41,209 nt of DNA from JBAVQS01 sp049694275 (GTDB lineage Bacteria > Chloroflexota > Anaerolineae > UBA4142 > SHND01): the NCBI GenBank assembly GCA_049694275.1, contig JBAVQS010000381.1, forward strand, positions 1-41,209, in the 5' to 3' direction. This document shows, piece after piece, positions 9,234 to 16,813 of the stretch; position 1 is the first letter of the stretch; the number at the start of each line of letters is the position of its first letter. Made by a program: the position numbers and the translations under genes. The notes under the pieces are model-generated. The model was not told where the DNA came from and did no database searches. It was given only the letters and a program-made list of their open reading frames with translations.

Positions 9234-9635
9234 CTACTGGACCTGCGCGCGTTTTTGCTCAAACCGGGCATAAAAACGCGACTCGTCAATCAGCATCCGT
9301 GTGTGCGTCCCTTCGCCGATCTTTTCGACATCGTCCCATGCCTCGACATTGAAATACAGCCGGCGGCCATCGACACGGACCAATTCTGCGCGCGCCCGCA
9401 CATGCATTCCCGGCGGGGTGGCCGCAAGGTGCTTGATATTCACTTCGATGCCCACCGTGGTCTGTCCGGGCAGCAAAACCGATCGGGTCGCATGAAAGGC
9501 AGCGCTCTCTATCAGCCCGACCAACGCGGGGGTGGCAAATGCTGCAACCAGGCCGCTCCCATATGCCGCAGCGGTCAACTCTTCGGTGACCAGTTCACTG
9601 GATTCGCCGGTAAGACCGGGCGTGATTTGATCCAT
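9234..9635 (-). CDS. FlK-like hotdog thioesterase
   Basis: A 133-aa single hotdog-fold protein. It matches the fluoroacetyl-CoA thioesterase (FlK) subfamily: TPALVGLIESAA, then GIEVNIKHLAATPPG, then VDGRRLYFNVEAWD and GEGTHTR. The candidate triad Thr35, Glu43 and His69 has the same spacing as FlK Thr42/Glu50/His76 (8 and 26 residues). Most relatives hydrolyse ordinary acyl-CoAs, so fluoroacetate use should not be assumed. It is the first gene of the minus-strand run ending at 1.1 kb; no strong -35/-10 pair was seen upstream. Confidence 0.8.
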   Translation of the reverse strand: MDQITPGLTGESSELVTEELTAAAYGSGLVAAFATPALVGLIESAAFHATRSVLLPGQTTVGIEVNIKHLAATPPGMHVRARAELVRVDGRRLYFNVEAWDDVEKIGEGTHTRMLIDESRFYARFEQKRAQVQ

Positions 9636-9703
9636 ACGAATTGAATGTCACCTCGACAATCACTGCCCATAAAATCAGCAGTCGATCATCTCGGTAATAA
9701 ATC

Positions 9704-9738
9704 AAGGCCAGGCGGCCTGAGCCACCTGGCCTTCCTTT
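9704..9738 (-). terminator. Intrinsic terminator after ftsH
   Basis: A 9-bp perfect stem AAGGCCAGG (9704-9712) / CCTGGCCTT (9725-9733) with a 12-nt loop. On the minus strand it follows the ftsH stop by about 30 nt and is followed by GATTTATT. It separates ftsH from the thioesterase-led run, which therefore needs its own promoter between 9636 and 9700. Confidence 0.75.
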
Positions 9739-9763
9739 GCTATACGATGAGCGATGTGCGATA

Positions 9764-11653
9764 TTATGCCGGAGTGGGCGCCGGAGTCGCCGCAGGCACC
9801 GGCTTCCATGCCGGGCGCTCATGCTTGGGCGAGTCGGCAAACAGCGCCTCAAACTCGCTCGCGTCCACCGTCTCCACCTTCATCAGCCGCTCAGCCAGTT
9901 CATCCAGTTTGTAGCGATACCGGCTCAGGATTTCGCGCGACCGGTCGTACGCATTGGTAATAATGCGCTTGACTTCAGAGTCGATCTCCTCCGCCACCTC
10001 TTCGCTATAGTTGCGCTGTTCCGAAATCTCGCGACCCAGGAACACCAACTCTTCGCGACTGCCAAAAGTGCGCGGACCAAGCGATTCACTCATGCCATAG
10101 CGAGTCACCATCGCGCGGGCCATATCGGTGGCCCGTTCGAGGTCATTCGCCGCGCCCGTCGTCACATCCTGAAATACGATCTCTTCCGCCGCGCGCCCGC
10201 CCAACAGACCGGACAGGTCGTCGACGAACTTGCTGCGGCGTTCCAGATATCGATCATCCTCCGGCAAGTGCATCGTAAAGCCAAGCGCCATGCCGCGCGA
10301 GATGATCGACACCTTGTGCACCGGATCGCAGTTCGGCAGCATCCGCATCACCAGCGCATGGCCCGCCTCGTGATAAGCAATCACGCGCTTTTCCTCGTCA
10401 GTGATCAGGCGGCTCTTGCGCTCCGGTCCCGCAATCACCTTTTCGACCGATTCCTGCATCTCTTTCATGCCGATCGCCTTTTTGTTGCGGCGGGCGGCAA
10501 GGATTGCAGATTCGTTCACGAGGTTCTCGATATCCGCTCCCGAGAAACCCGGCGTCCCCTTAGCAATAACACCCAGGTCGATATCGTCCCCCAACGGCTT
10601 GCCCTTAGTATGGACCTCGAGAATCGCCTTACGGCCGGCCATATCGGGCCGATCGAGAACCACGCGACGGTCAAACCGGCCGGGGCGCAGCAGCGCTGGG
10701 TCGAGAATATCCGGGCGGTTCGTAGCGGCGACGATAATCACATTCGTGTCCGTATCAAAGCCATCCATTTCGACCAGAATCTGATTCAACGTCTGCTCGC
10801 GCTCGTCGTGCGAGCCGCCAAGACCGGCGCCACGATGGCGACCGACCGCGTCGATTTCGTCGACGAATACGATACAGGGCGAGTTACGCTTGGCCGTATC
10901 GAACAGGTCACGAACGCGGCTTGCGCCCACGCCGACAAACATCTCGACAAACTCGGAACCCGAAATTGAAAAGAAGGGTACATTCGCCTCACCGGCTACG
11001 GCACGCGCGAGCAGCGTCTTGCCGGTCCCTGGAGGACCGACTAACAACACACCCTTTGGAATACGCGCGCCCAGCGCGGTAAACTTGTCCGGTTCCTTGA
11101 GAAACTCGACGACTTCTTGCAGCTCAGCCTTGGCCTCGGTCACACCTGCCACATCCGCAAATGTTACGGTCGGCTTGTCCCCGCTAAACATGCGCGCGCG
11201 GGATTTACCGAACGAAAGCGCCTGGTTGTTTCCGCTCTGCGCCTGGCGCATCAGGAAAAAGAACAGGCCGCCGATGAGGATAAACGGCAGAATCGTCCCC
11301 AACAACGCGATAATATTATCCCATTGTGGAGGGTTCGCGTTCGACACATTGGCCTTGATCAACTGGTCCGAGGTGACGCCGTAGCTCTTCATCGTATCTT
11401 CGAACGAAGATTTCGAGGACCGATCTAAATTTGCCACCTTGGTGGTCCCATCATTATAGTTGACGGTGACTTGAGTCCCGTTGACCTGTACTTTTGTAGC
11501 GAGTCCGTCCTGGACATCCTGTGCCAACTGGCTGACACTGATTTCTTTCGTCTGTGGTTTTGCTTGAAAGAGATTATATGCCAGCACCGCGAGGGTCACC
11601 AGAATTAGCAGGTACACAAACCCGTTGCGAAACCATTGGTTATTCGAATTCAT
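9764..11653 (-). CDS. ftsH: ATP-dependent zinc metalloprotease FtsH
   Basis: A full-length 629-aa membrane-anchored AAA+ protease that degrades misfolded membrane and regulatory proteins. Two transmembrane segments (residues ~11-28 and ~113-135) flank a ~85-residue extracytoplasmic domain. Walker A GPPGTGKT is at 206-213, Walker B IVFVDEID at 261-268, the second region of homology near 312-330, and the zinc motif HEAGH at 428-432, with the third ligand Asp in the GGRAAEE-QDVTTGA region. The C-terminal tail is Ala/Pro-rich. It has its own extended -10 promoter with a palindrome at the transcript start, and its own terminator. Confidence 0.97.
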   Translation of the reverse strand: MNSNNQWFRNGFVYLLILVTLAVLAYNLFQAKPQTKEISVSQLAQDVQDGLATKVQVNGTQVTVNYNDGTTKVANLDRSSKSSFEDTMKSYGVTSDQLIKANVSNANPPQWDNIIALLGTILPFILIGGLFFFLMRQAQSGNNQALSFGKSRARMFSGDKPTVTFADVAGVTEAKAELQEVVEFLKEPDKFTALGARIPKGVLLVGPPGTGKTLLARAVAGEANVPFFSISGSEFVEMFVGVGASRVRDLFDTAKRNSPCIVFVDEIDAVGRHRGAGLGGSHDEREQTLNQILVEMDGFDTDTNVIIVAATNRPDILDPALLRPGRFDRRVVLDRPDMAGRKAILEVHTKGKPLGDDIDLGVIAKGTPGFSGADIENLVNESAILAARRNKKAIGMKEMQESVEKVIAGPERKSRLITDEEKRVIAYHEAGHALVMRMLPNCDPVHKVSIISRGMALGFTMHLPEDDRYLERRSKFVDDLSGLLGGRAAEEIVFQDVTTGAANDLERATDMARAMVTRYGMSESLGPRTFGSREELVFLGREISEQRNYSEEVAEEIDSEVKRIITNAYDRSREILSRYRYKLDELAERLMKVETVDASEFEALFADSPKHERPAWKPVPAATPAPTPA

Positions 11654-11679
11654 CTCTCGCTCACCATTCCTTCTTGCTA

Positions 11680-11691
11680 CCCTGTACAGGG
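11680..11691. promoter_or_regulatory. 12-bp perfect palindrome in the ftsH leader
   Basis: CCCTGTACAGGG is a perfect palindrome lying about 10 nt downstream of the ftsH -10 element, at the predicted transcription start. The position fits an operator for a repressor; it could also form a short RNA hairpin. No regulator was identified. Confidence 0.4.
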
Positions 11692-11700
11692 GCTAAACTT

Positions 11701-11709
11701 ATTATACCA
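11701..11709 (-). promoter_or_regulatory. Extended -10 promoter of ftsH
   Basis: On the minus strand the sequence reads TGGTATAAT: a perfect TATAAT -10 (11701-11706) with the TGn extension of extended -10 promoters. No good -35 hexamer lies 16-18 nt upstream, which fits this class. The predicted start near 11694 gives a leader of ~40 nt. Confidence 0.65.
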
Positions 11710-11752
11710 GAATTTTCAGATTTCATATGTATCCGGAAAGAACACAACGCTA

Positions 11753-11780
11753 TTACAATCCACCTGGTTGATGCTATAAT
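11753..11780 (+). promoter_or_regulatory. Promoter of the P-loop kinase gene, giving a leaderless mRNA
   Basis: TTACAA (11753-11758), a 16-nt spacer and a perfect TATAAT (11775-11780). The ATG starts only 8 nt after the -10, so transcription would begin at or 1-2 nt before the start codon, leaving no room for a ribosome binding site. It diverges from the ftsH promoter within the same 135-bp interval. Confidence 0.6.
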
Positions 11781-11788
11781 CTGGCGCG

Positions 11789-12388
11789 ATGGCCTCACAT
11801 GATTTCCAGGACGCCGTCCACCGAGTTCGCGCACAGCTCACCGTGCCGGCCACCGTGGAGCGCCCGATCCTCATCATTCTCAGCGGACTGCCCGGCACAG
11901 GGAAATCTACGCTCGCCGCCCGGTTAGAACAAGCGTTGCCCGCCGTTTCCATTTCAAGCGATCAGGTCCGCCAGGTTCTCTTTCCTTACCCCGCTTATAA
12001 CTTTGACGAAAACCGCCGCGTTCACGCCGTCGCACGAGCACTGATGCGGCATTTTCTCAGACAAGGCTCCTCGGTCATCGCCGATGCGACCAATCTGGCC
12101 GAATGGCATCGCGAAATCCTGCAAGACCTCGCCACTCGGATCAAGGCCCCTACCCTTCTCGTCCAGACCACTGCGCCCAGGACAATTATTCAGGCGCGTC
12201 TGCGCCAGCGCTTTTCCCATCGTATCCGTTACGATTTTTCAATGGCAGACTGGGGAGTTTACGAACAAATGGCTCTGACCGTCGAGCCGATTCGTGGAAC
12301 GCATCTATGCGTGGATACGAGCAAAAACCCGGATCGTATCGTGAGTCGCATCGTCCGAGCGGCTCGGCGAGCCCAGCTTGGCCGCTAG
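11789..12388 (+). CDS. P-loop ATP-binding kinase-like protein (AAA_33 type)
   Basis: A 199-aa protein with Walker A GLPGTGKST at residues 33-41, then S-I-S-S-D-Q-V-R, a VIADATNL strand-loop equivalent to Walker B, and a RLRQRF lid-like Arg stretch. This is the AAA_33/zeta-toxin-like fold of small nucleoside, sugar or polynucleotide kinases; the phosphoryl acceptor is not predictable. There is no antitoxin-like partner next to it, so a toxin role is not supported. It is alone on the plus strand, between ftsH (divergent) and the HtrA gene (convergent). The gap to 12494 holds only an imperfect hairpin (about 12431-12456) and no clear terminator. Confidence 0.82.
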   Translation: MASHDFQDAVHRVRAQLTVPATVERPILIILSGLPGTGKSTLAARLEQALPAVSISSDQVRQVLFPYPAYNFDENRRVHAVARALMRHFLRQGSSVIADATNLAEWHREILQDLATRIKAPTLLVQTTAPRTIIQARLRQRFSHRIRYDFSMADWGVYEQMALTVEPIRGTHLCVDTSKNPDRIVSRIVRAARRAQLGR

Positions 12389-12494
12389 CCAACCAGATGC
12401 TCTAATATATTAACGATGCGAGGGCACCGGGTGCATGGGTCCTCTGGACGAGACCGGCTCGCCCGAGCAACGTCACATTCTGCTACCGACGAAA

Positions 12495-13460
12495 CTATCT
12501 CTCCCGACCCGCCAGGATCGCCGTCACCTGACGACGGCTCGCCTCACGAATAAAGGCGATTTTCACCGATTCCCCGATCCGATAGCGCTTGAGCTTGCGG
12601 GAAAGATCGGCCGGTGTTTTCACGACCTCACCGCCGACCTCGACGATAATGTCCAAAAGCTTTAAACTGGCCTTTTCTGCAGGGCTGTCCGGCTTGACCT
12701 CGAGGACCAAGATTCCCTCGGGTGACTGCAACTGGTTGCGGTTGATAATCCATTCATCAATATGGATACTCATCCCGCCCAGACCTAATTCCTGTGTACT
12801 GGTCTTGGCGCGCGGCTTGACCTTACCTAGCACATTTAACGCCGTCGCGGCCGGAATGGCAAACCCTAACCCTTGCGCAAACTGGACCACCGCCGTGGTA
12901 ATCCCGACCACGCGGCCTCTCGAATCCACCAGCGGGCCGCCGCTCGACCCAGGATTGATCGGGGCATCGGTCTGAATCAAATTTTCCAACTGCATCGTGC
13001 GCGGTCCTGGCAAGGACCGGCCAAGCGCGCTGACCACGCCGGAGGTCACTGTCCAACCCAACCCCAATGGATTTCCAACGGCAATGACTAACTGCCCGAT
13101 TTTGAGAGGGCGCTCGCTCAATTCGGCCACCGGCAGTTCACGCGCGCCGATTTTAATGGCCGCCACATCGCGCGCCCGGTCTGCACCCATCACCGCGCCC
13201 TCAAATCGCCGCCCATCCGCCAGCGTCACAGTAATCTTGTCCGCATTCTGAATAACGTGGGCGTTGGTCAAAATCTGCCCATCGCGCCTGAAGATGACGC
13301 CACTCCCCTGCCCCTGGCCCGCTTGACCACGCCGGGGCGCTTGTATCTCGATCTTGACAACTGCGGGACCCACACGCTCTGCGGCTTGATTAACCAATGT
13401 CGAATAGGCGTCTAATGCGTCTGCCTCCCGTTTCATATCCATTCGATCAACCGTTCCCAT
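12495..13460 (-). CDS. HtrA/Deg-type serine protease with PDZ domain, no signal peptide
   Basis: A 321-aa trypsin-like protease with one PDZ domain. The triad is His68 (TNAHVI), Asp98 (ARDVAAIK) and Ser173 in GSSGGP. The PDZ domain covers residues ~220-315. The usual N-terminal signal peptide or membrane anchor of DegP/HtrA is absent: the protein begins with a charged, non-hydrophobic sequence and reaches the protease domain by residue ~25. It would therefore act in the cytoplasm unless exported another way, or the start is mis-set. It is the last gene of the minus-strand run from 16.6 kb, 61 nt after the preceding gene. Confidence 0.9.
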   Translation of the reverse strand: MGTVDRMDMKREADALDAYSTLVNQAAERVGPAVVKIEIQAPRRGQAGQGQGSGVIFRRDGQILTNAHVIQNADKITVTLADGRRFEGAVMGADRARDVAAIKIGARELPVAELSERPLKIGQLVIAVGNPLGLGWTVTSGVVSALGRSLPGPRTMQLENLIQTDAPINPGSSGGPLVDSRGRVVGITTAVVQFAQGLGFAIPAATALNVLGKVKPRAKTSTQELGLGGMSIHIDEWIINRNQLQSPEGILVLEVKPDSPAEKASLKLLDIIVEVGGEVVKTPADLSRKLKRYRIGESVKIAFIREASRRQVTAILAGRER

Positions 13461-13521
13461 TTTGAAAAGAGCCCCTCATCATTCAATACGCTCAATACAA
13501 CCCAATCGCATTTTGCGATGG

Positions 13522-14202
13522 CTAGTAACAGATTATCCCCAACGCATCCAGATTGTCCCCATATTCAGGAATGACGAACATCGATTCAAGCGGCGCAGCG
13601 CACGGCGCCAGAGTCAGGCTGCGGTGAAATACCGTGGACGCGCTACCTGCATCCAGGTTTTGCAAGCGAATGCCGATCTCGCCCGTGCGCGAGAGCGCCA
13701 CGATCGCCTGCGGGTCCCCTTTGCCGAGGCCTATCGTCGCAAACCGGACGCGATACCCATTCTCCTGATTCAGCAATACAGCGGCAAAAGCCGCATGCCA
13801 ATTCTCTGCGCCATCCGTTACCGTCAAACCATCTCCATACGCGATCAGCCCTCGCCGGCGAACCGTCGCCTGATAAAACGGCGCCAGCGTTGCCTGGCGA
13901 CAACAACCGACAAGCTGCCATTTGTTCGATTGAGCAAAAACCAGCCGAATTACATTATCGATGCTCGGATTCATCGCCTCAAGCAACAAGGGCGTCGCGG
14001 TCGGCGTCACAGAAATCTCGGTGATCTGGGGGATCGTCACCAGAACGGTTTCAATACGGACCGGCTCCGGGGTATAGTGCAGCGCTGTCACCAGCGCTTC
14101 GGATTCGGGCCGGGCTGAAGGACCGCCCTCCGTCTCGTACGCCAGCGCCAGCGCGATGAGGATCATTGCCAGCCCAAGACCGAGCACACGATAATGTTTC
14201 AT
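13522..14202 (-). CDS. Uncharacterised membrane-anchored exported protein
   Basis: A 226-aa protein not recognised as any named family. Residues ~5-21 are a hydrophobic signal anchor without a lipobox Cys. A Pro/Thr-containing stretch (~45-70) leads to a globular C-terminal domain of ~150 residues with four Cys, two adjacent (GCCRQ), that may form disulfides. The architecture resembles the next gene upstream (anchor, Thr/Pro linker, domain), so the two may be functional partners. There is no convincing ribosome binding site at the ATG. Convergence of architecture and operon position suggest an envelope role near the HtrA gene, but nothing more specific. Confidence 0.6.
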   Translation of the reverse strand: MKHYRVLGLGLAMILIALALAYETEGGPSARPESEALVTALHYTPEPVRIETVLVTIPQITEISVTPTATPLLLEAMNPSIDNVIRLVFAQSNKWQLVGCCRQATLAPFYQATVRRRGLIAYGDGLTVTDGAENWHAAFAAVLLNQENGYRVRFATIGLGKGDPQAIVALSRTGEIGIRLQNLDAGSASTVFHRSLTLAPCAAPLESMFVIPEYGDNLDALGIICY

Positions 14203-14265
14203 AATACGAGATGGGCAACGGACCGTTTCTTACCCGGCGACCACCTATCCAATCGAATAGTTGTA

Positions 14266-14293
14266 GCGGGCAACCGGCTCGCCGGTCGCCCGC
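14266..14293. repeat. Strong hairpin between two exported-protein genes
   Basis: GCGGGC-A-ACCGG, loop CTCG, CCGGT-C-GCCCGC: 11 paired bases with one A-C mismatch. It lies just after the 14299 gene on the minus strand but has no T-run on either side. It could stabilise the upstream mRNA 3' end or lower read-through; it is not a clear intrinsic terminator. Confidence 0.5.
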
Positions 14294-14298
14294 CACGC

Positions 14299-15021
14299 CT
14301 ATCGGAGAATCGTCATGCTGCGCGCAATCCGCTCAAAGGCCGCCAGGTGAGCCTGGAACTCTGCCGTCGGCGCAGTAAAGATGATCACCCAGTAAATATC
14401 CTGCCCCTCGATCCAGTACAACAGCTTGCTTAGCGGGGACCCATCCATAGCCGGTCCGGTCAGAACACTCCGGTAAGCGCGATACCGTCCCAGATCGACG
14501 ATTCGCGGCCGGTCTGACCTGAAATCATAAAAGCCGAGATTCGCAATGGTATATGGAAAGAGTTCAGGGTTACCGTATGTTTGCACCTGGATCAAGCGAA
14601 TCGTCTCCGCCGGCCAGCTCATCAACGGCGCATATTGGTTGGATTCGCCCCCTTGCGGACAGGTCGCGCAAACGACGACCGCCTCGTCCAGAATGGCGCC
14701 GCTCTCCCGCGCCTGCACCTCTCTCGGCACCGGCACAGGTTCTCTGGAAAAAATTGATGGCAGCCAAAGCTGTAGGCCCATCGTCTCGACCCGCGTCCAG
14801 CCGGGGATGGGAGTCACCGTCGGCGCGGTCGTCTCGGTGGGCGCCGGCGTCCAAGTCGGAGGCAGGGTCGGAGTGACGCTGGGGGTAGTGTGCAACAGCG
14901 TGGCCAGCGCTACCGCGGATTGCGGCTGCGGCGCGGTATCCTGGTTAGATGAACCCGCCGCCAGCAGAATGGCGGCGGCGATCATGATGACCCCAATGGT
15001 AAGGGCAAGTGCATTTTTCAC
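14299..15021 (-). CDS. Uncharacterised membrane-anchored protein with Thr/Pro linker
   Basis: A 240-aa protein. The GTG start at 15021 is chosen because GGAG lies 7 nt upstream and this leaves a 22-nt gap after the MBL gene; a longer frame would overlap that gene. A hydrophobic anchor (residues ~4-22) is followed by a Thr/Pro linker (~45-75) and a ~160-residue domain with two Cys close together (VVCATCPQGG). No family was recognised. The layout matches the protein encoded at 13522-14202. The ending ERIARSMTI resembles that of secreted stress-type domains in which a fitted amplitude is scored, but this is too weak for a call. Confidence 0.6.
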   Translation of the reverse strand: MKNALALTIGVIMIAAAILLAAGSSNQDTAPQPQSAVALATLLHTTPSVTPTLPPTWTPAPTETTAPTVTPIPGWTRVETMGLQLWLPSIFSREPVPVPREVQARESGAILDEAVVVCATCPQGGESNQYAPLMSWPAETIRLIQVQTYGNPELFPYTIANLGFYDFRSDRPRIVDLGRYRAYRSVLTGPAMDGSPLSKLLYWIEGQDIYWVIIFTAPTAEFQAHLAAFERIARSMTILR

Positions 15022-15043
15022 GAACAAACTCCGCCCGGTTCTT

Positions 15044-15742
15044 TCAATCGACGCTCCGGTCCAGCCGGGCCGCCAATTCCTGAACCTTACCGTTCGCATT
15101 CATCACGTAGGGCGCATGATGCGCTGACAGGATGGCGTCGAAGGACAAATTCGCGATTTTTGCGATGGAAGCGCGCGAAGCGGGGATATCGGCAATTGAC
15201 GAGAGGGACATTTCGCGGAACCCGCCCGCGCTCGCCTGCAACAAATCGCCGCTAATCAGCATCCGGTCACGCAGCAGGCAAATATGCCCGGGCGTATGTC
15301 CCGGCGTATGGAGGATTTGCCACCCATTCACGACCATCCCTTCATCCACCGGCTTTTCAATCCGGGCCGGCGGCACGTCCATCACGCCAGTCCAGGCAAC
15401 CGCGCTGTTCAAGACGCGCTCGACCCGGTTGCGCGGTGCGCGCCGCCTGAGCCGTCCTGAGATATAAGGGATATCGGCCACGTGTGCATAGACGTTCGCG
15501 CCGGAACGGCGCTTGAGCTCGGCGACGCCACCTACATGCCCCAGATGGTGGTGCGTGAGAACAATCCGGCGAATCGAAATCGGCTGGACCCCGATCTGGG
15601 CGAGCGCCCGCAGTACGATCTCTGTCTGGCCCGGGCCGCCGGTATCGATCAGCATAGGCTCCGGGTAAGCCACATAATAGACACGCGGGCCCGCCCCTTC
15701 AATGCAATAGACGCCGGTTCCGCCGCCGATTTCGTAGATCAT
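15044..15742 (-). CDS. MBL-fold metallohydrolase with altered zinc motif
   Basis: A 232-aa metallo-beta-lactamase fold protein of the glyoxalase II-like type. The ligand motif reads T-H64-H-H66-L-G68-H69, where families normally have Asp at the position of Gly68; the codon is GGG. The other ligands are present: His149 (TPGHTPGH), Asp166 (LISGDLL) and a C-terminal His (SAHHAPY). Loss of the Asp would weaken the second zinc site or give a one-metal enzyme. Substrate unknown. It lies 30 nt after the PIG-L gene and is likely co-transcribed with it. A canonical paralogue lies at 24922-25605. Confidence 0.85.
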   Translation of the reverse strand: MIYEIGGGTGVYCIEGAGPRVYYVAYPEPMLIDTGGPGQTEIVLRALAQIGVQPISIRRIVLTHHHLGHVGGVAELKRRSGANVYAHVADIPYISGRLRRRAPRNRVERVLNSAVAWTGVMDVPPARIEKPVDEGMVVNGWQILHTPGHTPGHICLLRDRMLISGDLLQASAGGFREMSLSSIADIPASRASIAKIANLSFDAILSAHHAPYVMNANGKVQELAARLDRSVD

Positions 15743-15772
15743 CTGCGTCCTTTCGACGCCATCAGCAATCCG

Positions 15773-16639
15773 TTAGGCTTTGACCCCTTCAAACAGGTCC
15801 GTTTCGCTCTCCGCCCGCGCATCGCGCGACTCGGCCAGGACAAACGATTCGACCGTCATGCGCTCGATGCGCGCCTCTTCAGGTACGCGCGCAAAAAAGG
15901 TGTTGGGGCCGAGCTGCGTCGCATGGCAATTGAGCGCCTGCATCTTGAGCCGGGCAAACTCTTGTACGTCGATCCGAGTAGTGATCGCCGCCTCCGGCAT
16001 CGCGCGGCGGATAAAGCCTTGCGCCACATCCCATTGTTCGCCGTTCGGAAAGGCAAGCTTGATCCACTTTTCGAACATTTCGCGGCTGAACGCGCCGTAA
16101 TAGAGCTTTTGCGGCGTCCACGGTCTCAGGCCCTCTTCCATAATCTGATTGAGAAAGGCGCGCGGGTCCCCCGCGAGATAATAAGCGGTCGTCGTCGCCT
16201 GATGAATCTTGATATGATCCGGGTGCCCATAGCCTCCCCAGGCATCAAAGGTCAAGAGGACCTGCGGCCGCTGCTGGCGAATAATCCGCACCACCTTTTC
16301 GACCACGTTCATGAGTGACGCCTGGTGAAAGGAGAGCGGATCCTCGTTCATCGGCGTCCCGGCCATCCCCGAATCACAATAGTCGAGAAAGTAGAGGTTC
16401 TTGACCTCCATGAGCTCGGCCGCGCACCGCATCTCGCGTTCGCGCGCATCGCCCAGCGTTTCAGGCGTCGCGTCCGTGCCGGGCGCAATCTCGCCGGCTT
16501 CCCCGCGCGTCGCGACCACCAGCGTGGTATTAACCCCCATCCGTCCGTATTTGATAAAGCTGCCGCTCACCCCCTGCTCGTCGTCGGGATGTGCATAAAC
16601 TGCCATGAGTGATAACTGCTCTGCCACCGCTGCCCCCAT
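15773..16639 (-). CDS. PIG-L family zinc deacetylase (LmbE/MshB-like)
   Basis: A 288-aa PIG-L deacetylase. The zinc and catalytic motif AHPDDE is at residues 16-21, followed by the family feature GEAGEI and the third zinc ligand in GYGHPDHI. The family removes N-acetyl groups from sugars such as GlcNAc-inositol conjugates or cleaves thiol conjugates (MshB, Mca, BshB). Which of these applies here cannot be told. No typical ribosome binding site is seen at ATG 16639; a second ATG 11 codons in (16606) is possible. It heads the run PIG-L, MBL, two exported proteins, HtrA. Confidence 0.88.
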   Translation of the reverse strand: MGAAVAEQLSLMAVYAHPDDEQGVSGSFIKYGRMGVNTTLVVATRGEAGEIAPGTDATPETLGDAREREMRCAAELMEVKNLYFLDYCDSGMAGTPMNEDPLSFHQASLMNVVEKVVRIIRQQRPQVLLTFDAWGGYGHPDHIKIHQATTTAYYLAGDPRAFLNQIMEEGLRPWTPQKLYYGAFSREMFEKWIKLAFPNGEQWDVAQGFIRRAMPEAAITTRIDVQEFARLKMQALNCHATQLGPNTFFARVPEEARIERMTVESFVLAESRDARAESETDLFEGVKA

Positions 16640-16656
16640 GATCCTATGATAGATAT

Positions 16657-16719
16657 TAGAGCGTATTCACACCCTGTAGGTCCCGACAACGACCTTTGAA
16701 CTGTTGTGCATACGCTCTA
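16657..16719. repeat. 63-bp nested inverted repeat (mini-MITE or IS-end pair)
   Basis: Perfect 10-bp ends TAGAGCGTAT (16657-16666) and ATACGCTCTA (16710-16719). The similarity continues inwards (CACA on both sides after one mismatch), and an inner 5-bp pair AGGTC/GACCT (16678-16682 / 16691-16695) is nested in the middle. A TATAAT-like box on the minus strand lies just outside the right end (16722-16727), so the element sits in the leader or promoter of the PIG-L gene. The ends look like IS terminal repeats brought together; no coding capacity remains. Confidence 0.6.
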
Positions 16720-16813
16720 TTATTATACTGAAAATTCCTGTCCTGCGCGGTCGTACCCCGCAAGATCTTTTGCCTGCACCCAACCCGCTGGGACGCCCGT
16801 CTTACCCAACCCA

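Noticed and set aside
9737..10969. 410-codon open frame on the plus strand inside ftsH
   Set aside because: It is antisense to an intact, highly conserved ftsH and reads as Arg/His-rich low-similarity sequence; GC-rich codon bias leaves the opposite frame open.
11789..12388. Zeta-type toxin of a toxin-antitoxin pair
   Set aside because: The fold is similar, but no antitoxin gene precedes it and the leaderless promoter drives it alone.
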